Positions 26,463-36,366 are shown, numbered from the stretch's first letter. The stretch: 64,000 bases of DNA from Rhizobium phaseoli (GCF_010668805.1 NZ_WUFT01000004.1:62001-126000); one strand, 5' to 3'. The notes: generated from the letters alone by a model not told the origin. Translations and numbers: made by a program.

Positions 26463-28436
26463 ATGACCTCTCCCGAACAACACGACCGGATGGCGAATGC
26501 AATCCGTTTTCTCGCCATGGACGCCGTTGAAAAGGCGAACTCCGGCCACCCCGGCATGCCGATGGGCATGGCTGATGTGGCAACGGTCCTGTTCACCAAA
26601 TATCTGAAGTTCGATCCGAAGAAGCCGCACTGGCCGAACCGCGACCGCTTCGTACTCTCGGCCGGCCATGGCTCGATGCTGCTCTATTCGCTGCTGTATC
26701 TGACCGGCTATCCTGACATGACGATCGAAGATCTGAAGCAGTTCCGTCAGCTCGGCTCGAAGACTGCCGGTCATCCGGAATACGGTCACGCCACCGGCAT
26801 CGAAACGACGACCGGTCCGCTCGGTCAGGGTATTGCCAATTCCGTCGGCATGGCAATTGCCGAACGCAAGCTGCGCGAGGAATTCGGCGCCGATCTTCAG
26901 GATCACTATACCTATGCGATCTGCGGCGACGGCTGCCTGATGGAGGGCATCAGCCACGAAGCAATCGCCCTCGCCGGCCACCTGAAACTCAACAAGCTCG
27001 TTCTGTTCTGGGACAACAACTCGATCACCATCGACGGCGCCGTATCTCTCTCTGATTCCACCGATCAGATCGCCCGTTTCAAGGCCGTTCATTGGAACAC
27101 GATCGAGATCGACGGTCACGATCAGGCCGCTATCGCCGAAGCGATCGAAGCTGCTCACAAGTCCGACCGCCCGACCTTCATCGCCTGCAAGACGATCATC
27201 GGCTTCGGCGCGCCGAACAAGCAGGGCACCCATAAGGTCCACGGCAACCCGCTCGGCGCCGAGGAAATCGCCGCCACGCGCAAGGCGCTGAACTGGGAAT
27301 CTGAGCCCTTCGTCATCCCGTCGGACGTCTTGGACACCTGGCGTGCAGCCGGCGCCCGCTCCGTCGATCTCGTCAACGCGTGGGAACAGGGTCTGGCCAA
27401 GGCTCCGGCCAAGGCCGAATTCACCCGCCGTATGGCAGGCGAGCTGCCGGAAGGCTTCGATGCCGCAATCAGCGCCTTCAAGAAGAAGCTCGCCGAGACC
27501 AAGCCGACGGTCGCCACCCGCAAGGCTTCGGAGGACGCGCTCGAGGTCATCAACGGCTTCCTGCCGGAAACGCTCGGCGGTTCCGCCGACCTGACGCCGT
27601 CGAACAACACCAAAACCAGCCAGATGCACTCGATCACGCCGACGGATTTCGCCGGCCGTTACATGCATTGGGGCATCCGCGAGCACGGCATGGCCTCTGC
27701 GATGAACGGCATTGCACTGCACGGCGGACTGATCCCGTATAGCGGCGGCTTCCTGATCTTCTCGGATTATTGCCGCCCGCCGATCCGCCTTGCTTCGCTG
27801 ATGGGCATCCGTGTCATCCATGTGCTGACGCATGACTCGATCGGTGTCGGCGAAGACGGCCCGACGCACCAGCCGGTCGAACAGCTCGCCGGTCTGCGCG
27901 CCATCCCGAACCTGATGATCTTCCGTCCGGCCGACGCCACGGAAACGGCGGAATGCTGGCAGATCGCCATCAAGACGCACAACCGTCCTTCGGGCCTTGC
28001 TCTGACGCGCCAGAACCTCACTGCGTCCCGCACCGAATACAGCGAAAAGAACCTCTGCGAACAGGGCGCTTATACGCTGGCCGGCAATACCGACGCCAAG
28101 GTGACGATCTTCGCCTCCGGTTCGGAAGTCGAAATCGCCGTCGCCGCCCGCGCAGCCCTTGAAGCCAAGGGTGTCACCGTGCGCGTCGTATCGGTTCCCT
28201 GCACGGAACTGTTCTTCGAGCAGCCGGACGCCTATCGCAAGGAAATCCTCGGCAACTCGCCGGTCAAGATTGCCGTCGAAGCCGCCGTCCGCGAAGGCTG
28301 GGACGCCTTTATCGGACCGGAAGGCACGTTCGTCGGCATGAAGGGCTTCGGCGCTTCCGGCCCGGTGAAGGACGTTTACAAGCATTTCGGCATCACCACC
28401 GACGCCGTCGTTGCGGCCGCGGAAGCAAAGCTTTAA
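26463..28436 (+). CDS. tkt: Transketolase
   Basis: A 657-residue thiamine-diphosphate enzyme moving two-carbon units in the pentose phosphate pathway. Landmarks are [15 protein letters not shown] near residue 22, the ThDP motif [13 protein letters not shown] with the downstream NN ([11 protein letters not shown]), [13 protein letters not shown] with the catalytic Glu, and the C-terminal [13 protein letters not shown]. The ATG at 26463 gives the usual length and the standard [22 protein letters not shown] start. It heads the cluster that continues with gap, pgk and fba. Confidence 0.95.
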   Translation: MTSPEQHDRMANAIRFLAMDAVEKANSGHPGMPMGMADVATVLFTKYLKFDPKKPHWPNRDRFVLSAGHGSMLLYSLLYLTGYPDMTIEDLKQFRQLGSKTAGHPEYGHATGIETTTGPLGQGIANSVGMAIAERKLREEFGADLQDHYTYAICGDGCLMEGISHEAIALAGHLKLNKLVLFWDNNSITIDGAVSLSDSTDQIARFKAVHWNTIEIDGHDQAAIAEAIEAAHKSDRPTFIACKTIIGFGAPNKQGTHKVHGNPLGAEEIAATRKALNWESEPFVIPSDVLDTWRAAGARSVDLVNAWEQGLAKAPAKAEFTRRMAGELPEGFDAAISAFKKKLAETKPTVATRKASEDALEVINGFLPETLGGSADLTPSNNTKTSQMHSITPTDFAGRYMHWGIREHGMASAMNGIALHGGLIPYSGGFLIFSDYCRPPIRLASLMGIRVIHVLTHDSIGVGEDGPTHQPVEQLAGLRAIPNLMIFRPADATETAECWQIAIKTHNRPSGLALTRQNLTASRTEYSEKNLCEQGAYTLAGNTDAKVTIFASGSEVEIAVAARAALEAKGVTVRVVSVPCTELFFEQPDAYRKEILGNSPVKIAVEAAVREGWDAFIGPEGTFVGMKGFGASGPVKDVYKHFGITTDAVVAAAEAKL

Positions 28437-28437
28437 T

Positions 28438-28459
28438 GAGGGCGCCTTGAGGCGCTCTC
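28438..28459 (+). terminator. Hairpin without T-run after tkt (attenuator-like)
   Basis: A nine-pair stem (one G-T) with a TTGA loop lies immediately after the tkt stop, and no T-tract follows. It may stabilise the tkt 3' end or attenuate reading into gap. Confidence 0.4.
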
Positions 28460-28518
28460 CATCTCCTCAATTCCAGGCCCGGCTGTATCGGGCCCTACTC
28501 TATCGGGAGTGAATGAAC

Positions 28519-29529
28519 ATGACAGTCAAGGTTGCCATCAACGGCTTCGGCCGCATTGGCCGCAACGTCCTTCGCGCCATCGTCGAATCCGGCCGTACCG
28601 ACATCGAAGTCGTCGCCATCAACGACCTCGGCCCCGTCGAAACCAATGCCCACCTGTTGCGCTACGACTCGATCCACGGCCGCTTCCCGGCCACCGTGAA
28701 AGTCGAGGGTGACTCGATCATCGTCGGCAACGGCAAGCCGATCAAGGTCACCGCCATCAAGGATCCGGCGACGCTTCCGCACCGCGAACTCGGCGTCGAC
28801 ATCGCGATGGAATGCACCGGCATCTTCACCTCCCGTGACAAGGCTGCCGCCCACCTGACGGCCGGCGCCAAGCGCGTCATCGTTTCGGCACCTGCAGACG
28901 GTGCCGATTTGACTGTCGTCTTCGGCGTCAATCATGACCAGCTCACCAAGGAGCACATGGTCATCTCCAACGCGTCCTGCACGACAAACTGCCTGGTGCC
29001 GGTTGTGAAGATCCTCGACGACGCCGTCGGCATCGACCACGGCTTCATGACGACGATCCACTCCTACACCGGCGACCAGCCGACGCTCGACACGATGCAC
29101 AAGGACCTGTATCGCGCCCGCGCCGCCGCTCTTTCGATGATCCCGACCTCGACCGGCGCCGCCAAGGCAGTCGGCCTCGTTCTGCCGCATCTGAAGGGCA
29201 AGCTCGACGGCACCTCGATCCGCGTTCCGACCCCGAACGTTTCCGTCGTCGACTTCAAGTTCGTCGCCAAGAAGGCCACCAGCGTTGGCGAAATCAACGA
29301 GGCCATCATGGCTGCCGCAAACGGCAAGCTGAAGGGCGTCCTCGGCTACACGGACGAACCGCTGGTCTCCCGTGACTTCAACCACGACAGCCACTCCTCG
29401 ATCTTCGCAACCGATCAGACCAAGGTCATGGAAGGCAACTTCGTGCGCGTCCTGTCCTGGTACGACAACGAGTGGGGCTTCTCCAGCCGCATGTCCGACA
29501 CGGCCGTCGCTTTCGCCAAGCTCATCTGA
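28519..29529 (+). CDS. gap: Glyceraldehyde-3-phosphate dehydrogenase
   Basis: A 336-residue tetrameric dehydrogenase of glycolysis/gluconeogenesis. The Rossmann start [16 protein letters not shown], the catalytic cysteine motif [12 protein letters not shown] (Cys near residue 155) and the late [12 protein letters not shown] are intact. The alternative ATG at 28513 would add two residues; the GGGAG site suits either. The gap is 82 bases from tkt, and a strong terminator follows. Confidence 0.96.
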   Translation: MTVKVAINGFGRIGRNVLRAIVESGRTDIEVVAINDLGPVETNAHLLRYDSIHGRFPATVKVEGDSIIVGNGKPIKVTAIKDPATLPHRELGVDIAMECTGIFTSRDKAAAHLTAGAKRVIVSAPADGADLTVVFGVNHDQLTKEHMVISNASCTTNCLVPVVKILDDAVGIDHGFMTTIHSYTGDQPTLDTMHKDLYRARAAALSMIPTSTGAAKAVGLVLPHLKGKLDGTSIRVPTPNVSVVDFKFVAKKATSVGEINEAIMAAANGKLKGVLGYTDEPLVSRDFNHDSHSSIFATDQTKVMEGNFVRVLSWYDNEWGFSSRMSDTAVAFAKLI

Positions 29530-29555
29530 GCGCTGTTAAAGCATCAACAGACAAG

Positions 29556-29582
29556 CGGCCCGGGAAACCGGGCCGTTTTTTG
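29556..29582 (+). terminator. Rho-independent terminator after gap
   Basis: Perfect eight-base stem CGGCCCGG/CCGGGCCG with a GAAA tetraloop (29556-29575), followed by six T residues. Confidence 0.9.
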
Positions 29583-29771
29583 TTGCCATGTCGCAAACGA
29601 AACCAGTCTACCCTGCACTAATATCTTTTCGTCCATGGCCGGGATGAGATCTGTTAGGATAGTTCACCTGGACATTCCACAATGCCCAGTTCCTCGCGCC
29701 GCATCGGCCACCGGCTAGGCGCGGAACGCCAATACCGTGCGGCAGCGCTGTCGCCAATATGAGAGAGATGG

Positions 29772-30086
29772 ATGGATTATTTTACCGTAGAAATCGCCGG
29801 CCGCGCCGTTGCCAGCTTTCGCTCCGAAAATAGCGAGGATGCGACGCATTTCTTCGAGGCGGAAGACTTTCGCGACGACCTGACCATCCTGGAGTCGGAG
29901 GGCAAACCCCTGTGGGACCGTAAAGCGGTGCTCAGCCTGCGCAAGGCAACCGCCGAGGAGGCCAGCGAAGTCGAGCACGCCTATGAATTCGACGACGACC
30001 CCGAAAGAACCATCGAGGACGAGTTCGTCGTTTTCCTCGTGCCGGTCGCGGATCTGACCGACGAGGGCGGGGACACCGACGACTGA
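29772..30086 (+). CDS. Small acidic protein of unknown function
   Basis: A 104-residue acidic soluble protein, MDYFTVEIAGRAVASFRSEN with the tail DDPERTIEDEFVVFLVPVADL. A GAGAGATGG sequence precedes the ATG. I do not recognise the family. There is no signal peptide or membrane helix. The coding pattern (strong C/G third positions) supports a real gene. It lies between gap and a small membrane peptide with its own spacing, so it is probably transcribed alone. Confidence 0.6.
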   Translation: MDYFTVEIAGRAVASFRSENSEDATHFFEAEDFRDDLTILESEGKPLWDRKAVLSLRKATAEEASEVEHAYEFDDDPERTIEDEFVVFLVPVADLTDEGGDTDD

Positions 30087-30236
30087 CTCCGGCTTCGACA
30101 GCTACACCGAAGCGACAGCTTCGGTGTGGCGTTGCCGCTCGCGATGACGGATTGGTAATCCGCCGACCAAGCGTGATAGATTGAGGATATGCACGGCGCT
30201 GCACAATGGCTGAAATGATCCAAGTGGAGGCGATAA

Positions 30237-30413
30237 ATGGCAGAGGCACAAAAACGCTCGTCCCCCACCACCCTCAAGCGGCGGCAGCGGTTTCACCCCA
30301 AGAGGGACGTCAGACCTGCCGTGCTGGCAAAGGCTAACCGTCTGGTCCTCTCGGTTGCCGCGTTCATTGGCCTCACGTTTCTCGCCATCGTCATATTTCA
30401 GGCAGTGTTGTGA
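30237..30413 (+). CDS. 58-residue single-membrane-helix peptide
   Basis: A short frame with ATG at 30237 and TGA at 30411-30413. GTGGAGG sits 8-14 bases upstream as ribosome site. The product has a very basic N-terminal half (LKRRQRFHPKRDVRP) and one hydrophobic helix (LVLSVAAFIGLTFLAIVIFQ). The positive-inside rule predicts the N-terminus in the cytosol. No family is recognised. A weak hairpin terminator follows. Confidence 0.62.
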   Translation: MAEAQKRSSPTTLKRRQRFHPKRDVRPAVLAKANRLVLSVAAFIGLTFLAIVIFQAVL

Positions 30414-30433
30414 TCGCAGAGCAGCGGCCGACC

Positions 30434-30462
30434 GGCAGGAAAAATCCCTGCCTGTCTCTTTT
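30434..30462 (+). terminator. Weak hairpin terminator after the 58-residue peptide
   Basis: Six-base stem GGCAGG/CCTGCC with a seven-base loop, followed by TGTCTCTTTT. The short stem and imperfect T-run make this tentative. Confidence 0.4.
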
Positions 30463-30713
30463 GCCCTGCTCTCGCCTGATTTTCCTATACATTCCTTATA
30501 GACAATTTCTCCCGTAGCATTCCGTGTCGGTTGGCCGTCCGGCAGCCGTTCAGCAGCATGATGCAGCGTCGCGACGAGGTTAAGCCGCAAGGCCTACCCT
30601 TCTCTGACGTTTTGCCGTTTACTGGTGGACCGCCGCGCGTCAGGAGGGGTTGGAGTAAGGCGGATCGGCCGGGGCGGCTGTATTCGTCAAGCAGTCGATG
30701 GAAAGGGGTGGGC
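30463..30713 (+). other. Long untranslated leader before the antiporter gene
   Basis: About 250 bases separate the weak terminator from the antiporter ATG at 30714. The in-frame stretch back to 30531 is open, but it codes for a basic, compositionally odd peptide and lacks a good ribosome site. I read it as a leader. It contains several G-rich and paired segments but no riboswitch class I recognise. Confidence 0.35.
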
Positions 30714-32588
30714 ATGGAAGCGTTTTATATCGTGGTGCTGGTCTCGACGGCGCTCGTGCTTCTTGCCGCTTTTTCGAGCCTGCTTGCCTTCCGCTTCGGC
30801 GCTCCCCTGCTGCTGCTTTTCCTCATGATCGGCCTTGCCGCCGGCGTCGACGGGCTCGGCATCGAGTTCAGTAACAACTACCTCGCCTATATTCTCGGCT
30901 CCATCGCACTGGCCGTCATCCTGTTTGATTCCGGCTTCGGCACCCCGATGCATGCCTTCCGGCTGGCGGCCGTTCCCTCTCTGGCACTCGCCTCGGTCGG
31001 CGTGCTGATTACCGCCTCGCTCTTTGCCTTCGCCGCCATGTGGCTTTTGAACTTCACCTGGCTGGAAGGCCTGCTGCTCGGCTCGATCGTCGCATCGACG
31101 GATGCCGCCGCCGTCTTCTTCCTGCTACGCATCGGCGGCATCAATATCCGCGACAAGGTGCGCTCGACGCTGGAGGTCGAATCCGGCACAAACGACCCGA
31201 TGGCGATCTTCCTCACCATCGCCCTCGTCGAGGTGCTGGCGAGCGGCGAGCGTTCGGCCGGCATCAATATCGGCATGCTCGCTATGTTCGTCCAGCAGAT
31301 GGGCCTCGGCGTCATCCTCGGCCTGCTCGGCGGCATGATGATCGTGCTGGTCGTCAGTAAGCTGGACACCGATCGCGGCCTGACGCCGATCTTCGTGCTG
31401 GCGCTCGCCCTTCTCGTCTTCTCCTTCACCGGCGCGGTCGGCGGCAGCGGCTTCCTCGCCGTCTATGTTGCCGGGATTTACGCCGGAAACCGCAAGATGC
31501 GGGCGATCGGCACCATCAAACGCTTCCAGGACGGCATGACGTGGCTGGCGCAGATCATCATGTTCCTGGTGCTCGGCCTGCTTGCGACGCCGTCGCAATT
31601 CCCGGTCATCATTGTGCCCGCCATTCTGCTTGCCCTCTTCCTGATCTTTGTCGCCCGGCCGTTGGCGGTCTGGCTGTCGCTGCTCCCGTTTGATTACACG
31701 CAGCAGGAAATCGGCTTCGTTGCCTGGGTCGGCCTGCGCGGCGCCGTCTCCATTCTGCTTGCCATCATGCCAATCCTCGGCGGGCTTGAGAACGGCCAGA
31801 TCTATTTCAACACGGCCTTCATCATCGTGCTGGTCTCGCTGCTCCTCCAGGGCTGGACGATCAAGCCCGTCGCCAAGAAGCTCGGCCTGATCATTCCGCC
31901 GCGTATCGGTGCCGTCGACAAGGTCGAGGTCGACCTACCGGGTGCTGCCAACCACGAACTGCTCTCCTACCGCGTCATCAAGGATAGTCCAGTGCTGCGC
32001 GGCGAGCGCATCCCGCGTTGGGCGACGCCTTCGCTTGTCATCCGCGACGGCAAGTCGATGCGCTACCAATATGCCGGCCGGCTGCGCGAGAACGATCTCG
32101 TCTACCTCTTCATCGTCCCGAGCTACTCCCGCCTGCTCGACCGGCTCTTCGCCAGCCGTGCGCCGGTGGATGAGGACGATGCCGATTTTTTCGGAGCCTT
32201 CGCGCTCTCACCTGCCCGCCCGGCCGCCGATCTCGACGCCGCCTATGGCCCCGGCTTGCTCAACGAATCCGAAAAGGGCCTGACGATCGCCGAATTGATG
32301 CGGCAGCGCCTCGGCGGCAAGGCCGACTATGCCGACCGCGTTCGTCTCGGCTCGATCATTCTCATCGTCCGCGATCTCGACGAGCGCGATCACGTCAGCT
32401 CCGTCGGAATGTCGCTGGAAGCGGTCGAGCCGGCGATCACGCTGCCGATCTTCCTTAATCTCAAGGACATTATCCAGCGCATCCGCGACCGGCTCAAAGG
32501 GCGCCGAAGCCGCGAAACCGCAGCCTCCGAAACCGCGGCGAAAGCACCGTCCGGACGTGACGAAGGCACACGCGAAAACGGCCGTTGA
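30714..32588 (+). CDS. CPA1 potassium/proton antiporter (NhaP2/CvrA-like)
   Basis: A 624-residue membrane antiporter. About 12 hydrophobic helices fill residues 1-390, including GSIVASTDAAAVFFLL and ESGTNDPMAIFLTIA, which carry the ion-binding aspartates. A cytosolic TrkA-C-like domain follows (LPGAANHELLSYRVIKDSPVLRG) and a CorC/HlyC-like C-terminal part. This matches K+/H+ antiporters that export potassium. Start at 30714 is selected because the first membrane helix begins there (MEAFYIVVLVSTALV). Confidence 0.88.
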   Translation: MEAFYIVVLVSTALVLLAAFSSLLAFRFGAPLLLLFLMIGLAAGVDGLGIEFSNNYLAYILGSIALAVILFDSGFGTPMHAFRLAAVPSLALASVGVLITASLFAFAAMWLLNFTWLEGLLLGSIVASTDAAAVFFLLRIGGINIRDKVRSTLEVESGTNDPMAIFLTIALVEVLASGERSAGINIGMLAMFVQQMGLGVILGLLGGMMIVLVVSKLDTDRGLTPIFVLALALLVFSFTGAVGGSGFLAVYVAGIYAGNRKMRAIGTIKRFQDGMTWLAQIIMFLVLGLLATPSQFPVIIVPAILLALFLIFVARPLAVWLSLLPFDYTQQEIGFVAWVGLRGAVSILLAIMPILGGLENGQIYFNTAFIIVLVSLLLQGWTIKPVAKKLGLIIPPRIGAVDKVEVDLPGAANHELLSYRVIKDSPVLRGERIPRWATPSLVIRDGKSMRYQYAGRLRENDLVYLFIVPSYSRLLDRLFASRAPVDEDDADFFGAFALSPARPAADLDAAYGPGLLNESEKGLTIAELMRQRLGGKADYADRVRLGSIILIVRDLDERDHVSSVGMSLEAVEPAITLPIFLNLKDIIQRIRDRLKGRRSRETAASETAAKAPSGRDEGTRENGR

Positions 32589-32657
32589 ACGCCTTGCGTC
32601 TCAAATGATCCTTGCTATGGTCGCCGCAACTTCCGCCAACCAAGACTGGATTTCCCC

Positions 32658-33860
32658 ATGCCTTCTTTCAAGACCCTCGACGATCTTTCCGACATCCGCG
32701 GCAAGCGCGTTCTCGTCCGCGTCGACCTCAATGTCCCGGTCAAGGACGGCAAGGTCACCGATACGACGCGCATCGAGCGTGTGGCGCCGACGATCCTCGA
32801 ACTGTCCGAGAAGGGCGCCAAGGTGATCCTGCTTGCCCATTTCGGGCGACCGAAGGACGGCCCTTCGCCTGATCTGTCGCTGTCGCTGATCGCCCCTTCG
32901 GTCGAGGAAGTACTCGATCATGCCGTGCTGACGGCGTCCGATTGCATCGGCGAGGCCGCCGCCTCCGCCGTCGCGGCGATGAATGACGGCGATATCCTGC
33001 TTCTGGAAAACACCCGCTTCCACAAGGGCGAAGAAAAGAACGACCCCGACTTCACCAAGTCGCTTGCTGCCAACGGCGACATCTATGTCAACGACGCCTT
33101 CTCCGCCGCCCATCGCGCCCATGCCTCGACCGAGGGCCTTGCGCACCACCTGCCGGCCTATGCCGGCCGCACCATGCAGGCCGAACTGGTGGCGCTGGAA
33201 AAGGGTCTGGGTGATCCCGCCCGCCCTGTCGTCGCGATCGTCGGCGGCGCCAAGGTCTCGACCAAGATCGATCTCTTGATGAACCTCGTGAAGAAGGTCG
33301 ATGCGCTCGTCATCGGCGGTGGCATGGCCAATACCTTCATCGCCGCGCGCGGCACCAATGTCGGCAAGTCGCTCTGCGAGCATGATCTCGCCGAAACCGC
33401 CAAGCAGATCATGATCGAGGCCGCGACATCAGGCTGCGCCATCATCCTGCCGGAAGACGGCGTGATTGCCCGCGAGTTCAAGGCGGGTGCCGCCAATGAG
33501 ACCGTCGATATCAACGCCATTCCCGCCGATGCCATGGTGCTCGATGTCGGGCCGAAATCCGTCGAAGCCATCAATGCCTGGATCGAGCGCGCTTCGACTC
33601 TCGTCTGGAACGGCCCGCTTGGCGCCTTCGAGATCGAGCCCTTCGATGCCGCCACGGTCGCTGCCGCGAAATACGCCGCGGAGCGCACGGCAGCCGGCAA
33701 GCTCACCTCCGTTGCCGGCGGCGGCGACACGGTTTCGGCGCTGAACCATGCCGGCGTTGCCGACGCATTCACCTATGTCTCCACCGCCGGCGGCGCTTTC
33801 CTCGAATGGATGGAAGGCAAGGAGCTTCCAGGCGTCGCCGTCCTCAACGCCGCCAGATAG
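32658..33860 (+). CDS. pgk: Phosphoglycerate kinase
   Basis: A 400-residue kinase moving phosphate between 1,3-bisphosphoglycerate and [20 protein letters not shown] opens the N-domain, [13 protein letters not shown] binds substrate, [13 protein letters not shown] follows, and [13 protein letters not shown] is the nucleotide-domain signature. It is full length. It starts 69 bases after the antiporter, and a terminator follows. Confidence 0.97.
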   Translation: MPSFKTLDDLSDIRGKRVLVRVDLNVPVKDGKVTDTTRIERVAPTILELSEKGAKVILLAHFGRPKDGPSPDLSLSLIAPSVEEVLDHAVLTASDCIGEAAASAVAAMNDGDILLLENTRFHKGEEKNDPDFTKSLAANGDIYVNDAFSAAHRAHASTEGLAHHLPAYAGRTMQAELVALEKGLGDPARPVVAIVGGAKVSTKIDLLMNLVKKVDALVIGGGMANTFIAARGTNVGKSLCEHDLAETAKQIMIEAATSGCAIILPEDGVIAREFKAGAANETVDINAIPADAMVLDVGPKSVEAINAWIERASTLVWNGPLGAFEIEPFDAATVAAAKYAAERTAAGKLTSVAGGGDTVSALNHAGVADAFTYVSTAGGAFLEWMEGKELPGVAVLNAAR

Positions 33861-33895
33861 CCGCAAGCCGATTCGACTGGTTTTACATGTGGATA

Positions 33896-33930
33896 GACCG
33901 CGGCGGCGAGAGCGCTCTCCGCGGTCTTTT
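33896..33930 (+). terminator. Rho-independent terminator after pgk
   Basis: Eight-base perfect stem GACCGCGG/CCGCGGTC (33896-33903 and 33919-33926) with a self-complementary loop, followed by TTTT. Confidence 0.75.
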
Positions 33931-33961
33931 GCTCAGCCGATGGAAAAAAACCCAGATTTTC

Positions 33962-33988
33962 AAACGATTGAATTGATTTCAATCGTTT
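33962..33988. promoter_or_regulatory. Perfect 11-base palindrome upstream of fba
   Basis: AAACGATTGAA - TTGAT - TTCAATCGTTT, with every base of both arms pairing. It lies about 97 bases before the fba ATG and after the pgk terminator. The AAACGATT...AATCGTTT form is typical of dimeric repressor operators such as the LacI family, but the regulator cannot be named from this window. There is no T-run, which argues against a terminator. Confidence 0.6.
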
Positions 33989-34084
33989 CAATGACTTAGC
34001 CTTCCATTTTCCTCTCTATCAACTTCTGTTATCGCCGTCCTATATTCTGAAATTGCCGATGTTTAATGCTGTGGAGAGAACGAG

Positions 34085-35110
34085 ATGAGCGAACGACTGG
34101 AAGACATTGCAGTGCAGATGGTTGCAGGCGGCCGGGGACTGCTTGCGGCAGATGAATCGACCTCCACCATCAAGAAGCGTTTCGACACGATCAACCTGGA
34201 ATCGACCGAAACCAGCCGTCGTGACTATCGGGAGATGCTCTTCCGCTCCGACGATGCGATGAAGAAATATATCTCCGGCGTCATTCTCTTCGAAGAGACC
34301 CTTTCCCAGAAGGCCGCGGACGGCACGCCTTTCGTCGACATCATTCGCGCTGCAGGTTCCATTCCCGGCATCAAGGTCGACACCGGCGCCAAGCCGATGG
34401 CGAAATATCCTGCGGAAACCATCACCGAAGGCCTCGATGGCCTCGGCGAACGCCTTGCCCGCTATTATGAAGCCGGCGCCCGCTTCGCCAAGTGGCGCGG
34501 TGTCATCGCCATCTCGTCGACATTGCCGACCCGCGGTTCCGTCCGCGCCAACGCTCAGGCGCTTGCTCGTTATGCCGCACTCTGCCAGGAGGCCGGGATT
34601 GTTCCGATCGTCGAGCCGGAATGCCTGATGGACGGCAAACCGGGCGACCATACGATCGACCGCTGCTCCGAAGTCACCGAATCGACGCTGCGCATCGTTT
34701 TTGAGGAACTGGCCGATGCCCGCGTCAACCTCGAAGGCATGATCCTGAAGCCAAATATGGTCATCGATGGCAAGAACGCCCGCAAGGCCTCGGTCGCGGA
34801 AGTTGCCGAGCGCACGGTCAAGGTTCTGAAGGCGACTGTTCCGCCCGCCGTCCCTGGCATCGCCTTCCTGTCGGGAGGCCAGACGACCGAAGAAGCGACG
34901 GCGCATCTTTCCGCCATCAATTCCAGCGCCGACCTGCCTTGGCTCGTCACCTTCTCCTACGGCCGCGCCCTGCAGGACAGCGCCCTCAAGGCCTGGAACG
35001 GCAAGCCTGAGAACGTCGCCGCCGGCCAGCGCGAATTCACTCACCGCGCCGAGATGAACAGCCTCGCGGCCAAGGGCAGCTGGAAGAAAGACCTCGAAAA
35101 GGCGGCTTGA
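34085..35110 (+). CDS. fba: Fructose-bisphosphate aldolase, class I
   Basis: A 341-residue Schiff-base aldolase that splits fructose 1,6-bisphosphate. GRGLLAADESTSTIKKRF, the active-site EPECLMDGKPGDH, LEGMILKPNMVIDG with the Schiff-base Lys, and AFLSGGQTTEEATAHL are all present. This is the metal-independent, animal-like type, not the zinc class II enzyme. It is preceded by a strong palindrome that could be an operator and followed by a 16-base-pair hairpin. Confidence 0.96.
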   Translation: MSERLEDIAVQMVAGGRGLLAADESTSTIKKRFDTINLESTETSRRDYREMLFRSDDAMKKYISGVILFEETLSQKAADGTPFVDIIRAAGSIPGIKVDTGAKPMAKYPAETITEGLDGLGERLARYYEAGARFAKWRGVIAISSTLPTRGSVRANAQALARYAALCQEAGIVPIVEPECLMDGKPGDHTIDRCSEVTESTLRIVFEELADARVNLEGMILKPNMVIDGKNARKASVAEVAERTVKVLKATVPPAVPGIAFLSGGQTTEEATAHLSAINSSADLPWLVTFSYGRALQDSALKAWNGKPENVAAGQREFTHRAEMNSLAAKGSWKKDLEKAA

Positions 35111-35136
35111 TTTTTTCAGCAGCCTTAACTCCGATA

Positions 35137-35173
35137 AAGAAGGGGCGGCAACACCATGTTGCCGCCCCTTCTT
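35137..35173. terminator. Perfect 16-base-pair hairpin after fba
   Basis: AAGAAGGGGCGGCAAC / GTTGCCGCCCCTTCTT around a five-base loop. It ends in TTCTT with little T-run beyond. It probably ends the fba transcript. Confidence 0.75.
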
Positions 35174-35255
35174 GCATTGTCACGGCGACAAGAAACCGGC
35201 TCGCCTCGCCGGAAAATCGTGCTTATCCATAGCGGCAACTGCAACAGGAGCCCCC

Positions 35256-36179
35256 ATGGACACCCTCTCCTACGTCACCGTCGATGTCTTCACCTCTACC
35301 CGCTTCGAGGGCAATCCGCTTGCCGTGATCTCCGATGCGCGCGGCCTGACCGACGCGGCGATGCAGAAGATCGCCACCGAGTTCAACTATTCCGAAGTCA
35401 CCTTCGTCCTGCCGCCTGAAGACCCTGAGAATTCCGCCCGTGTACGCATCTTCACCCCGACGATGGAAATTCCTTTCGCCGGCCATCCGAATGTCGGCAC
35501 CGCTTATGTGCTCGGCCAGCGGACGGAGATCTTCGGCAAGCCGGTCGGCGAGAAGCTGCGCTTCGAGGAAAAGGCCGGCATCGTCGAAGTCAGCCTGAAA
35601 CGCAACAACGGACGGCTCGAGGCCACCGCCATCCGCGCGCCGCAGCCGTTGGTGACCGGCGAGACCATTGCCGAAGAAACCATCGCCCGCTGCGTCACCC
35701 TCGAGCCGGGCGTGATCGTCAGCACCGTCCATGCCCCGGTCTTTGCGTCCGTCGGGCTGAACTTCGCCGTCGCAGAGCTGAGCGGGCTCGAAGCGCTGGC
35801 CGCGGCCCGTCCGAACCTTGCCGGTTTCCAGGCGGCTGCCGGCCGCCAGACGACGAGCGGCCATGACTTCTCGCTGTTCCTTTATGTTCGCGCACCCGAC
35901 GATCCGTGGACTATCCGCGCCCGCATGTTCGCACCGCTCGACAATGTGCCCGAAGACCCGGCAACCGGCAGCGCTTCGGCCGCACTCGGCGCCTATCTCG
36001 CCTCGCTTGCGTCGGAGGCCGATATGAACGTCCGCATCACCGTCGAACAGGGCGTCGAAATGGGCCGGCGCAGCGTCATCGCCCTCGATGTCGTGAAATC
36101 CGGGGGCACCGTCACCGATGTCGTCATCTCGGGCAGCTGTGTTCCCGTCATGCGCGGGGAGATCATCCTGCAGGACTGA
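35256..36179 (+). CDS. PhzF-family isomerase/epimerase-like protein
   Basis: A 307-residue PhzF-fold protein. VFTSTRFEGNPLAVI begins the fold, FNYSEVTFV carries the expected catalytic glutamate, IPFAGHPNVGTAYVL is the first signature and EDPATGSASAALGAYL the second. Many relatives act on non-phenazine substrates, and no phenazine genes are nearby. An ACAGGAG ribosome site supports the ATG at 35256; the frame to 35172 adds unrelated residues. Confidence 0.87.
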   Translation: MDTLSYVTVDVFTSTRFEGNPLAVISDARGLTDAAMQKIATEFNYSEVTFVLPPEDPENSARVRIFTPTMEIPFAGHPNVGTAYVLGQRTEIFGKPVGEKLRFEEKAGIVEVSLKRNNGRLEATAIRAPQPLVTGETIAEETIARCVTLEPGVIVSTVHAPVFASVGLNFAVAELSGLEALAAARPNLAGFQAAAGRQTTSGHDFSLFLYVRAPDDPWTIRARMFAPLDNVPEDPATGSASAALGAYLASLASEADMNVRITVEQGVEMGRRSVIALDVVKSGGTVTDVVISGSCVPVMRGEIILQD

Positions 36180-36201
36180 CGATCGCAGGCCGACGACAGG
36201 C

Positions 36202-36366
36202 CTACATCAGGAAATCGCGCAACAGCAGGTCCAGCGCCCAGATCCCGAAAGCGATCAACGCGATCTTCCAGAAATCCATCCGCCGCCTGAGGCCGGGAAA
36301 CCCGAGCGGCTTGATCACCTGTATCGCCATGGCAAGGATGAGCAGCAAGGCTATCAGCTTTGTCAT
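36202..36366 (-). CDS. 54-residue hydrophobic membrane peptide
   Basis: A short frame on the minus strand, ATG at 36366 and TAG at 36202-36204. Two hydrophobic helices (MTKLIALLLILAMAIQVIKP and WKIALIAFGIWALDLLL) flank a basic turn GLRRRMDFW. That would form a hairpin with the basic turn in the cytosol. The ribosome site is weak. It is convergent with the PhzF gene (22 bases). Similar short YkvA- or DUF-like membrane peptides are common in Rhizobium, but I cannot name a family. Confidence 0.6.
   Translation of the reverse strand: MTKLIALLLILAMAIQVIKPLGFPGLRRRMDFWKIALIAFGIWALDLLLRDFLM

Noticed and set aside
26385..28385. 666-residue open frame on the minus strand opposite tkt
   Set aside because: Antisense shadow of a clear transketolase gene; length is a by-product of GC-rich codon use.
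35137..35173. The 16-base-pair hairpin after fba as an operator
   Set aside because: It lies immediately after the stop with a long perfect stem, so a terminator is more likely even though the T-run is short.
35256..36179. Phenazine biosynthesis by the PhzF-like protein
   Set aside because: No other phenazine genes are present and the family is known to include many unrelated isomerases.
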